Shown in pieces: positions 9,381-16,903 of a stretch of 64,000 nucleotides of DNA. Location of the stretch: assembly GCA_004322045.1 (NCBI GenBank), contig SCRN01000017.1:1-64000 (forward strand), read 5' to 3'. Within the stretch, counting starts at the first letter, position 1. Each line of letters begins with the position of its first letter. Made by a program: the position numbers and the translations under genes. The notes beneath the pieces were generated by a model, which searched no databases, was not told where the DNA came from, and was given only the letters and a program-made list of their open reading frames with translations. This DNA is from Paraburkholderia sp. (GTDB taxonomy: Bacteria > Pseudomonadota > Gammaproteobacteria > Burkholderiales > Burkholderiaceae).

Positions 9381-9405
9381 GGGGACGGCGGCGCCGTCCC
9401 CTTTT
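9381..9405 (+). terminator. Rho-independent terminator between glnA and ntrB
   Basis: Stem GGGGACGGC / GCCGTCCCC (9381-9389, 9393-9401) with a 3-base loop, followed directly by TTTT. It ends 18 bases before the ntrB start. It should reduce ntrBC expression relative to glnA, as the glnA-glnL terminator does in enteric bacteria. Confidence 0.85.
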
Positions 9406-9423
9406 CGTTCCGGTGAATCGACG

Positions 9424-10566
9424 ATGGTGCTCAAGAATTTGATCAAGGCGAAGAAAGGCCAGTCGGAACCGCTTTCCGACGACGAAGCGCTCGTTCGGTC
9501 GGGTTTGCTCCCTGGGCTCGAGGCGTTGCCCACCGTTGTGCTTCTGCTCGATAAAAGCACGCGGCGCATCGCGTTCGCGAACCCGTCGGCGGAATCGATG
9601 CTCGACTTGTCGCGGCGGCAATTGATGCAGATGTCGTGGTCGGAGCTCTTCGCCAACGGTGAGGATCTCGGGACGACGATCGCGGCGATCGCGGAGCATC
9701 GTTTTCACGCGACGCATTTGGATACCGTGCTCGAACGCGTGGGGCGCGAGCCGCTCCATGTGCATGTGGTTGTTGGGTTCCTCGAAAGTGCGCCCGATTA
9801 CGTCCTGCTCGAACTGTTCGAGAACGAGCGCCATTTGCGCACCGACCGCGAGGAGCGCATTCACGATTTATCGATCGCCAACAAACAACTGATTCGCAAT
9901 CTCGCTCATGAGATCAAGAATCCGCTGGGTGGAATCCGCGGCGCGGCGCAACTGCTCGAATTCGAATTGGGTGCGCGCGAGCGCCTCGAATTGCGCGAAT
10001 ACACGCAGGTGATCGTCAAGGAATCCGACCGTCTGCAAACGCTGGTCGATCGCCTGCTCGAGCCGCATCGGCATCCGCATATCGTGGGCGACGTGAATAT
10101 TCACGAAGTATGCGAGCGCGTGCGCGCCGTCATTTTGGCCGAGTTTCCGCGCGGTCTCACGATCGAGCGCGACTACGACGTAAGCGTGCCGGAGTTGCGC
10201 GGCGACAAAGAGCAACTGATCCAAGCGTTGCTCAACATCGTGCGCAATGCAGCGCAGGCGCTGCGCGAACGTATCGGCCAGGGCGACGCGCGCATCGCGT
10301 TGCGCACGCGTGTGGCGCGCAAGGTCACGATCGCCAAACGCCTATGCAAGTTGGCATTGGACTTGCGGGTGATCGACAACGGGCCGGGGATCCCAGAGGA
10401 GATTCGTGACCGTATTTTTTATCCGCTCGTGTCCGGCCGCGAGGACGGAAGCGGGCTCGGCTTGACGCTCGCTCAGACCTTCGTGCAGCAGCACGATGGC
10501 TTGATCGAGGTGGAGAGCCGCCCCGGCCATACCGAGTTTCAGATTTTGCTGCCGCTCGTCAATTGA
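9424..10566 (+). CDS. ntrB: Nitrogen regulation sensor histidine kinase NtrB
   Basis: Soluble kinase/phosphatase that sets the phosphorylation of NtrC in response to PII and nitrogen status. The 380 residues comprise an N-terminal PAS domain (about 25-135), a HisKA dimerisation region with NLAHEIKNPLGGIRGA (phospho-acceptor His near residue 162) and an ATP-binding domain with the N box IVRNAAQAL, DNGPGIP and GSGLGLTLA. The ATG at 9424 starts the MVLKNLIKAKK terminus; the upstream in-frame extension would run through the terminator. ntrC follows after 19 bases. Confidence 0.95.
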   Translation: MVLKNLIKAKKGQSEPLSDDEALVRSGLLPGLEALPTVVLLLDKSTRRIAFANPSAESMLDLSRRQLMQMSWSELFANGEDLGTTIAAIAEHRFHATHLDTVLERVGREPLHVHVVVGFLESAPDYVLLELFENERHLRTDREERIHDLSIANKQLIRNLAHEIKNPLGGIRGAAQLLEFELGARERLELREYTQVIVKESDRLQTLVDRLLEPHRHPHIVGDVNIHEVCERVRAVILAEFPRGLTIERDYDVSVPELRGDKEQLIQALLNIVRNAAQALRERIGQGDARIALRTRVARKVTIAKRLCKLALDLRVIDNGPGIPEEIRDRIFYPLVSGREDGSGLGLTLAQTFVQQHDGLIEVESRPGHTEFQILLPLVN

Positions 10567-10585
10567 ATTGATAAGACCCAACTCC

Positions 10586-12106
10586 ATGAAGCCGATCTGG
10601 ATAGTAGACGACGACCAATCGATTCGCTGGGTGCTCGAGAAAGCGCTGGCGCGCGAGAATTTCCCGACGCGCAGTTTCGCGAACGTGCGCGAAGCGCTGG
10701 CCGCACTCGAGCGCGAGAGCCCGCAGGTGCTCGTCTCCGACATCAGGATGCCGGGGGCGTCGGGCCTCGAACTGTTGCAAGCGATCCGCACGCGGCTGCC
10801 CGAGCTGCCCGTGATCATCATGACCGCGTATTCCGATCTCGACAGCGCGGTGGCTGCGTTTCAAGGCGGCGCGTTCGAATATCTCGCCAAGCCGTTCGAC
10901 GTCGATAAGGCGGTCGAACTGATTCGCCGCGCGGTGGACGAAAGCCTGCGCGGGGCGCAAGCGAGCGACGTGCAGATGGCCGATGCGCCGGAAATGCTGG
11001 GGCAGGCGCCAGCGATGCAAGACATGTTTCGCGCAATCGGGCGGCTTTCGCATTCGGCCGCGACGGTGCTGATCACGGGCGAGTCGGGCACGGGCAAGGA
11101 GCTGGTCGCACGCGCGCTGCATCGGCACAGCCCGCGTGCGAACGGCCCGTTCATCGCACTGAACACGGCCGCGATTCCGAAGGATCTGCTCGAGTCCGAG
11201 CTCTTCGGACACGAGCGCGGCGCGTTCACGGGGGCGCAGGCCATGCGGCAAGGCCGCTTCGAGCAGGCGGAAAACGGCACGCTGTTTCTCGACGAAATCG
11301 GCGACATGCCCTTCGATTTGCAAACGCGCTTGTTGCGTGTGCTCTCGGACGGGCAGTTTTATCGCGTCGGCGGCCACAGCCCGCTGCGTGCCAACGTGCG
11401 CGTGATCGCCGCGACGCACCAGAATCTCGAAGCGCGCGTGCGTCAAGGATTGTTCCGCGAGGACTTGTATCACCGCCTGAACGTCATCCGCTTGCGTCTG
11501 CCTGCGTTGCGCGAACGGCGCGAGGATATCCCGCTGCTCACGCGCCACTTTCTGCAAAAGAGCGCGCGCGATCTTGGCGTCGAGCCCAAGCGCGTGTCCG
11601 AAGCGGCGCTCGCCTATCTGACGACGTTGCCGTTCCCGGGGAACGTGCGCCAACTCGAGAATCTCGCAAACTGGCTGACCGTGATGGCGCCCGCACAGAC
11701 GATCGAGATCAAGGACTTGCCGCCCGATCTCGTTCCCGGCGCGGCGCCCGAAGGGAGCGGCGAAATCATCGCCGGTGCCGGTATGACGCCGGCGATATCG
11801 GTCGGCGCCGCTACCGCCGATGGCGTCGAGCGCAACGGCACGCCAATCGCGCCGGCCGCGCTGGCCGGCATTGCGACCGGAGTGCCCGTCAGCGTGTGGG
11901 AGAGCGGTCTACGCGCGGAAGTTGCGCGCATGCTGCGGGAGAACACGGTCGATGTGATGGACGAACTCGCGCGGCGCTTCGAGGCGGCCGTCATTCGCGA
12001 AGCGCTCGACTTCACGCGCGGCCGCAAAGTGGAAGCGGCGGAGCGGCTCGGCATAGGCCGCAACACCATCACGCGCAAAATCCAAGAGCTTCATTTGGAG
12101 CCATAA
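10586..12106 (+). CDS. ntrC: Nitrogen regulation response regulator NtrC
   Basis: Sigma-54-dependent activator of nitrogen-scavenging genes, including glnA. The 506 residues show a receiver domain (phospho-acceptor Asp in SDIRMPG, near residue 52), an AAA+ domain with Walker A GESGTGKE, the sigma-54 contact loop GAFTGA and Walker B LFLDEIGD, and a C-terminal Fis-type helix-turn-helix (AAERLGIGRNTITRKI). An Ala/Gly-rich linker near residues 385-435 joins the last two. It lies 19 bases after ntrB; likely targets are visible upstream of glnA. Confidence 0.97.
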   Translation: MKPIWIVDDDQSIRWVLEKALARENFPTRSFANVREALAALERESPQVLVSDIRMPGASGLELLQAIRTRLPELPVIIMTAYSDLDSAVAAFQGGAFEYLAKPFDVDKAVELIRRAVDESLRGAQASDVQMADAPEMLGQAPAMQDMFRAIGRLSHSAATVLITGESGTGKELVARALHRHSPRANGPFIALNTAAIPKDLLESELFGHERGAFTGAQAMRQGRFEQAENGTLFLDEIGDMPFDLQTRLLRVLSDGQFYRVGGHSPLRANVRVIAATHQNLEARVRQGLFREDLYHRLNVIRLRLPALRERREDIPLLTRHFLQKSARDLGVEPKRVSEAALAYLTTLPFPGNVRQLENLANWLTVMAPAQTIEIKDLPPDLVPGAAPEGSGEIIAGAGMTPAISVGAATADGVERNGTPIAPAALAGIATGVPVSVWESGLRAEVARMLRENTVDVMDELARRFEAAVIREALDFTRGRKVEAAERLGIGRNTITRKIQELHLEP

Positions 12107-12150
12107 CGGCGCGTGTAGTGGCGTGTAGTTGCGCATCGCGATGCGCGGAT

Positions 12151-12185
12151 AAAAAGGCCGACGACTCCAACGGAGCGTCGGCCTT
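12151..12185. terminator. Bidirectional terminator between ntrC and the exonuclease III gene
   Basis: Stem AAGGCCGACG (12154-12163) pairs with CGTCGGCCTT (12176-12185), extended inward by CTCC/GGAG with a one-base bulge. The run of A at 12151-12155 reads as T on the minus strand, so it is strongest for the converging exonuclease gene, and the trailing TTG gives a weaker stop for ntrC. Confidence 0.8.
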
Positions 12186-12205
12186 GTCCATTGCGCCGGT
12201 CGTCC

Positions 12206-12982
12206 TTAATCGATTTGCGCGATCACAGGCGCATGATCGGACGGCTGCTCCCATTTACGCGGCGTCTTATCGACTTCGCATAGGATGCAGCCTTGCGCAA
12301 GGTCGGGCGAGAGCAAGATGTGATCGATGCGCAGCCCCGCGTTGCGACGGAACGCGAGCATGCGATAGTCCCACCACGTGAAGGTTTTCTCGGGCTGATC
12401 GAACTTACGGAAGGCATCGACCAAGCCCAGTTCGACTAGCTTGGCGAACGCCGCACGCTCTTCGGGCGAAACGAGGTTCTGACCTTCCCAGGCTTTCGGA
12501 TCGTGAACGTCGCGGTCTTCGGGGGCGATGTTGTAATCGCCTAGCAGCGCGAGTTTCGGATGGGCGTGGAGTTCACCCTTGAGCCATTGCGCAAGCGCCT
12601 CTAGCCAGCGCAGCTTGTAGGCGAACTTGTCGGTGCCGGGGGCTTGCCCGTTCGGGAAGTAGGCCGAGACGATACGCGCGCCGCCGACGGTCAAGGCGAT
12701 CAAGCGTTGTTGTTCATCGTCGAAGCCGGGGATGTTGCGGATGATTTGCGTCTCGTCGACTTCGACGCCATCGCGTACGACGATCGCCACACCGTTATAG
12801 GTCTTTTGTCCGGCATACCAGCTTCGATAGCCCTTTGCGGCGAGTTCGGCGCGCGGAAACTTTTCGTCGGGCATTTTCAATTCCTGCAGGCAGAGCACGT
12901 CGACATGGCTCAATTCGAGCCAATCGATGACGTGCTGCTGGCGAACCTTCAGCGAATTGACATTCCAAGTGGCGATTTTCAT
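12206..12982 (-). CDS. xth: Exodeoxyribonuclease III (AP endonuclease)
   Basis: A 258-residue endonuclease/exonuclease/phosphatase-fold enzyme that cuts DNA at abasic sites and degrades 3' ends in base-excision repair. Visible motifs are MKIATWNVNSLKVR with the metal-binding Asn, LCLQELKMPD with the catalytic Glu, LLGDYNIAPEDRDV, and the C-terminal RIDHILLSPDL and SDHAPVI with the catalytic Asp-His pair. The ATG at 12982 gives the standard terminus. It converges with ntrC and is divergent from the SDR gene. Confidence 0.96.
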   Translation of the reverse strand: MKIATWNVNSLKVRQQHVIDWLELSHVDVLCLQELKMPDEKFPRAELAAKGYRSWYAGQKTYNGVAIVVRDGVEVDETQIIRNIPGFDDEQQRLIALTVGGARIVSAYFPNGQAPGTDKFAYKLRWLEALAQWLKGELHAHPKLALLGDYNIAPEDRDVHDPKAWEGQNLVSPEERAAFAKLVELGLVDAFRKFDQPEKTFTWWDYRMLAFRRNAGLRIDHILLSPDLAQGCILCEVDKTPRKWEQPSDHAPVIAQID

Positions 12983-13216
12983 GGTGCTCTCGTATGTTGC
13001 CGCACGGGGAGTAGGTGGAGTCCTCTCGTTGCGTCGCCGCGCCCGTGAATTGGCCGCGCGCCGCGCAGCCTTCGCTCGCCGCGTCGGCGGCTGGGGCGAG
13101 CCAGACGTGATGGTAAACGAGGAAAGCCCGCTCTGCGCCAAAATAGCAACAAGCGCGGCTCGCGGCTCGGTGGGCCGCGACGCATCTCTTCTCGGACCGA
13201 AACTACGGAGAACATC

Positions 13217-14011
13217 ATGCACATCGACCTGACAGGCAGGACTGCACTCGTGAGCGCATCGACGGCCGGCATCGGCTTTGCCATCGCCACGGGCCTTGCC
13301 CGCGCGGGCGCTCGCACGATCATCAACGGGCGCAGCGAAGCTTCCGTCGTGAAATCGCTCGATGCATTGCGCGAGACCGTGCCCGGTGTGGACGCGCGCG
13401 GTATCGCCGCCGATCTGTCCACGGCCACGGGCGTCGCCAAGCTCGTGGGAGCGATGCCCGAGGCCGATATCCTCGTCAACAACGCCGGTATTTATGGGAT
13501 GGAACCCTTCTTCGATGTCGCCGACGAAACATGGGAGCGATTCTTTCAAACGAACGTCATGTCGGGCGTGCGCCTCGCGCGTCACTACCTGCGGGGCATG
13601 CTCGAACGCAATTGGGGGCGCGTCGTTTTCATTTCGTCGGAGTCGGCGCTCAACATCCCCGTCGACATGATTCATTACGGCATGACGAAGACTGCGCAAT
13701 TGGCTATCGCGCGCGGGTTGGCGAAGTTGGCGGCCGGCACGCAGGTGACCGTCAATTCAGTGCTGCCCGGCCCGACGATGTCCGACGGCGTCAAGCACAT
13801 GCTGGAGGGCGTCGCGGCGAAAGCCGGCAGGGATATCGACGAAGTCGCCGTCGACTTCGTGCGTGAGCATCGCGCCAGTTCGATCTTGCAGCGTCCGGCG
13901 ACCGTTGAGGAAGTGGCCAATCTCGTCGTCTACGTTTGCTCGCCCCAAGCCTCGGCGACGACAGGCGCGGCATTGCGAGTCGATGGCGGGGTCGTCGATA
14001 GTATTGTTTGA
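13217..14011 (+). CDS. Short-chain dehydrogenase/reductase
   Basis: A 264-residue NAD(P)-dependent oxidoreductase of the SDR family. The Rossmann glycine motif is in the form SASTAGIGFAIA, NNAG is present (LVNNAGIYGM), and the catalytic Ser and Tyr-X3-Lys are seen in ISSESALNIP and YGMTK. The C-terminal GAALRVDGGVVDSIV is typical of classical SDRs. The substrate is not recognisable. The gene stands alone on the plus strand, with tRNA-fMet 37 bases downstream. Confidence 0.9.
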   Translation: MHIDLTGRTALVSASTAGIGFAIATGLARAGARTIINGRSEASVVKSLDALRETVPGVDARGIAADLSTATGVAKLVGAMPEADILVNNAGIYGMEPFFDVADETWERFFQTNVMSGVRLARHYLRGMLERNWGRVVFISSESALNIPVDMIHYGMTKTAQLAIARGLAKLAAGTQVTVNSVLPGPTMSDGVKHMLEGVAAKAGRDIDEVAVDFVREHRASSILQRPATVEEVANLVVYVCSPQASATTGAALRVDGGVVDSIV

Positions 14012-14048
14012 CGCGCTGCACGAAGTCTCGTATAATTTATTTCTCTGA

Positions 14049-14125
<77 letters not shown>

Positions 14126-14130
14126 AACAC

Positions 14131-14158
14131 AAAAACCCGCTGCTATCAGCGGGTTTTT
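14131..14158 (+). terminator. Rho-independent terminator of tRNA-fMet
   Basis: A 12-bp stem AAAAACCCGCTG / CAGCGGGTTTTT with a 4-base loop, ending in T5, six bases after the tRNA CCA end. Confidence 0.92.
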
Positions 14159-14235
14159 GCTTTCTGGGCAGGGGCGAATGTCGTGAGGTTGGGGCGCCGA
14201 AGCCGAGTAGGCCGAAACCGCCATCATCAGGTCGC

Positions 14236-14265
14236 TTGAAATGATTACTGTGTTTTTGTACAGTA
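14236..14265 (+). promoter_or_regulatory. dinB promoter with overlapping LexA (SOS) box
   Basis: The SOS box is CTGT-N8-ACAG at 14248-14263, flanked by TA on both sides, a perfect core match to the proteobacterial LexA consensus. It overlaps a sigma-70 promoter: -35 TTGAAA at 14236-14241, 17-base spacer, -10 TACAGT at 14259-14264. LexA bound here would block polymerase. Confidence 0.85.
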
Positions 14266-14274
14266 ACGCTCACC

Positions 14275-15429
14275 TTGAGCACGCGCGCACCGAATTCACC
14301 GGCCTCCGTTCCGGCGCCACCCGGCGCTGAGGCCTCGCTCGCGCGCAAAATCATCCACTGCGACTGCGATTGCTTCTACGCATCGGTCGAAATGCGCGAC
14401 GATCCGAGTTTGCGCGGCCGGCCGCTCGCGGTTGGGGGGCGGCCCGAGCAGCGCGGCGTGGTCGCCACGTGCAACTACGAGGCGCGCCGGTTCGGCGTGC
14501 ATTCGGCGATGTCCTCGGCGCTTGCCATGCGCAAGTGCCCGGGCCTCCTGATCCTGCCGCCGGCCATGGAGAAGTATCGCGTGGCGTCGCGTCAGATCAT
14601 GGCGATTTACCGCGACTACACGCCGATCGTCGAGCCTTTGTCGCTGGATGAAGCCTATCTCGACGTCACGCTCGCGCCGCACTGCAAAGGCAGCGCGACC
14701 TTGATGGCCGCCGAAATTCGCGAGCGCGTGCGCGCTACGTTTGGCGTGACGGTATCGGCGGGCATCGCGCCAAACAAATTCGTCGCCAAGATCGCCTCCG
14801 ATTGGAACAAGCCCGACGGGTTGTTCGTCGTCCGTCCTCATGAAGTCGATGCCTTCGTCGCCGCGCTGCCGGTGCGCAAAATCTTCGGCGTCGGCAAAGT
14901 CACCGCCGCCAAGCTCGAGCAACTCGGGGTGGAAACCTGCCGCGATCTGCGCGCGTGGTCGCTCGTCGATCTACATCGGCGCTTCGGCGCATTCGGACGC
15001 AGGTTGTACGACTTGTCGCGCGGGAACGATCATCGCGCCGTGCAACCCGATCAGGAACGCAAGTCGGTCAGTGTCGAAACGACGTACGTGAACGATCTGC
15101 GAACCCTCGGCGAGTGCGCAGAGCAGATACGGTTGCTCGCCGAGCAGCTCGACGTGCGCATCGAGCGAGTGGGCGCAGCGGCGGCCATCCGCAAGCTCTA
15201 CGTGAAGATTCGCTTCGCAGATTTCCAACGTACGACGGTCGAATGCGTCGCCGGCGAAACCGATCTGCCTACCTTCATCGCATTGCTCGAAAAGGGTTTC
15301 GCGCGTCGCGACCGGCCCGTCCGGTTGCTGGGCGTAGGGGTGCGGCTCGACGAGGACGACGGCGCCGGGCGAGGGCAATTCCCGCTGTTCGACGACGAGT
15401 CCCATGACGAGCGTGGTGCGGCCGGCTAG
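14275..15429 (+). CDS. dinB: DNA polymerase IV (Y-family translesion polymerase)
   Basis: Error-prone Y-family polymerase that bypasses lesions during the SOS response. The 384 residues include the catalytic DCDCFYASVEMRD block, the nucleotide-binding YRVASRQIM region, the second catalytic motif LSLDEAYLDV, the thumb helix-hairpin-helix (IFGVGKVTAAKLEQLG) and a little-finger domain. The C-terminus (GQFPLFDDES) resembles a clamp-binding QxxLF peptide. TTG at 14275 is the chosen start: an in-frame stop lies at 14242-14244, and the first in-frame ATG would remove catalytic residues. The start lies only about 5 bases after the expected transcription start. Confidence 0.93.
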   Translation: MSTRAPNSPASVPAPPGAEASLARKIIHCDCDCFYASVEMRDDPSLRGRPLAVGGRPEQRGVVATCNYEARRFGVHSAMSSALAMRKCPGLLILPPAMEKYRVASRQIMAIYRDYTPIVEPLSLDEAYLDVTLAPHCKGSATLMAAEIRERVRATFGVTVSAGIAPNKFVAKIASDWNKPDGLFVVRPHEVDAFVAALPVRKIFGVGKVTAAKLEQLGVETCRDLRAWSLVDLHRRFGAFGRRLYDLSRGNDHRAVQPDQERKSVSVETTYVNDLRTLGECAEQIRLLAEQLDVRIERVGAAAAIRKLYVKIRFADFQRTTVECVAGETDLPTFIALLEKGFARRDRPVRLLGVGVRLDEDDGAGRGQFPLFDDESHDERGAAG

Positions 15430-15580
15430 GCGCCGAGGGTCAAGCGCGCAGGGCTAGAATCGAGCGTGACTCACGCGCTTGTATGTGCGCGCCTTTCGTG
15501 TGCGCGCCGTGCGCATCCGATGCCGGAAATAACCCGCGTCACCGGCGCTGTGCGCCGGCCCAACGCCCGAGGAGCCGTTC

Positions 15581-16867
15581 ATGGATCTCATCATTCGTCG
15601 CGCCGCACTGTGCGAGCACGTTACCGGTCGCGATGCACCGGTCGACGTCGCCATGGAGGACGGCCGCATCATCGCAGTCGAGCCCAACCTCCCGGCGAAG
15701 GCCGCGCAGGAGATAGACGCCGCGGGCTCGCTCGTCACGCCGGCATTCGTCGATGCGCATTTTCATCTGGATGCCACGTTGTCCTACGGTCTGCCGCGCA
15801 TCAACGCATCGGGCACCCTGCTAGAAGGCATCGCGCTTTGGGGCGAGCTCAAGCCGCAATTGACGCAAGAGGCGCTGATCGAACGCGCGCTTCGGTATTG
15901 CGATTGGGCCGTCGCACGAGGCCTGCTCGCCATTCGCTCGCACGTCGACGTTTGCGATCCCCGCTTGCTTGCGGTCGAAGCGCTGCTCGAGGTCAAGCGC
16001 CGCGTCGCGCCGTATTTGGACTTGCAGCTCGTGGCCTTCCCGCAGGATGGGCTGCTGCGCTCGCCGGGCGCGTTCGATAATTTGAAGCGGGCGGTGGCGA
16101 TGGGCGTCGATGTCGTCGGCGGCATTCCCCACTTCGAGCGAACGATGGCGGACGGCGCGGAATCAGTTCGCCTACTATGCGAATTCGCAGCGGATAAGGG
16201 ATTGCCCGTCGACATGCATTGCGACGAATCGGACGATCCGCTCTCGCGCCACATCGAGACCCTCTGTGCGCAGGCCTACCGGCTGGGGCTTCACGGCCGC
16301 GTGGCGGGGTCGCATCTGACGTCGATGCATTCGATGGACAACTACTACGTCAGCAAGCTGCTTCCGTTGATGCGCGAGTCAGGCGTGGCCGCGATCGCCA
16401 ATCCGCTCATCAACATCACGCTGCAGGGGCGGGCCGATACGTATCCCAAGCGCCGCGGCATGACGCGCGTGCCCGAGATGATGGCGGCCGGCATCGACGT
16501 CGCGTTCGGTCACGATTGCGTGATGGACCCGTGGTACGGCTTGGGTTCGGCCGACATGCTCGAAGTCGCCCATATGGGCCTGCATGTGGCGCAAATGACC
16601 GGCGTCGATGCGATGCGCGCCGCGTTCGACGCGGTGACCGTCAACGCCGCGCGCATTTTGAATCTGGACGGCTACGGCATTGCGCCGGGATGCCGCGCCG
16701 ATTGCGTCGTGCTCGACGCGCGCGATCCGATCGAGGCGATTCGGTTGCGCGCGACGCGGCTCGCTGTCGTGCGTCGCGGCAGGATCGTTGCGCGCACACC
16801 GGCGGCGCGCGCGACGCTTGCGCTCGAAGGGCGTCCCGGCGAAATCGACTTCAAACTGAGCCGCTGA
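15581..16867 (+). CDS. codA: Cytosine deaminase / related amidohydrolase
   Basis: A 428-residue metal-dependent amidohydrolase that would convert cytosine to uracil and ammonia. Metal-ligand motifs are seen in order: VDAHFHLDATL (HxH), MHCDESDD with a conserved His, SHLTSMHSMD, and FGHDCVMDPWYGLGSADM, which closely follows E. coli CodA. N-isopropylammelide amidohydrolases share this architecture, so the exact substrate is open. No permease (codB) lies next to it. It is convergent with prlC, whose stop is 36 bases away. Confidence 0.85.
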   Translation: MDLIIRRAALCEHVTGRDAPVDVAMEDGRIIAVEPNLPAKAAQEIDAAGSLVTPAFVDAHFHLDATLSYGLPRINASGTLLEGIALWGELKPQLTQEALIERALRYCDWAVARGLLAIRSHVDVCDPRLLAVEALLEVKRRVAPYLDLQLVAFPQDGLLRSPGAFDNLKRAVAMGVDVVGGIPHFERTMADGAESVRLLCEFAADKGLPVDMHCDESDDPLSRHIETLCAQAYRLGLHGRVAGSHLTSMHSMDNYYVSKLLPLMRESGVAAIANPLINITLQGRADTYPKRRGMTRVPEMMAAGIDVAFGHDCVMDPWYGLGSADMLEVAHMGLHVAQMTGVDAMRAAFDAVTVNAARILNLDGYGIAPGCRADCVVLDARDPIEAIRLRATRLAVVRRGRIVARTPAARATLALEGRPGEIDFKLSR

Positions 16868-16903
16868 CGCCCTTCGTTGCGTCTGCGATGCGCTTGCTCG
16901 GCG

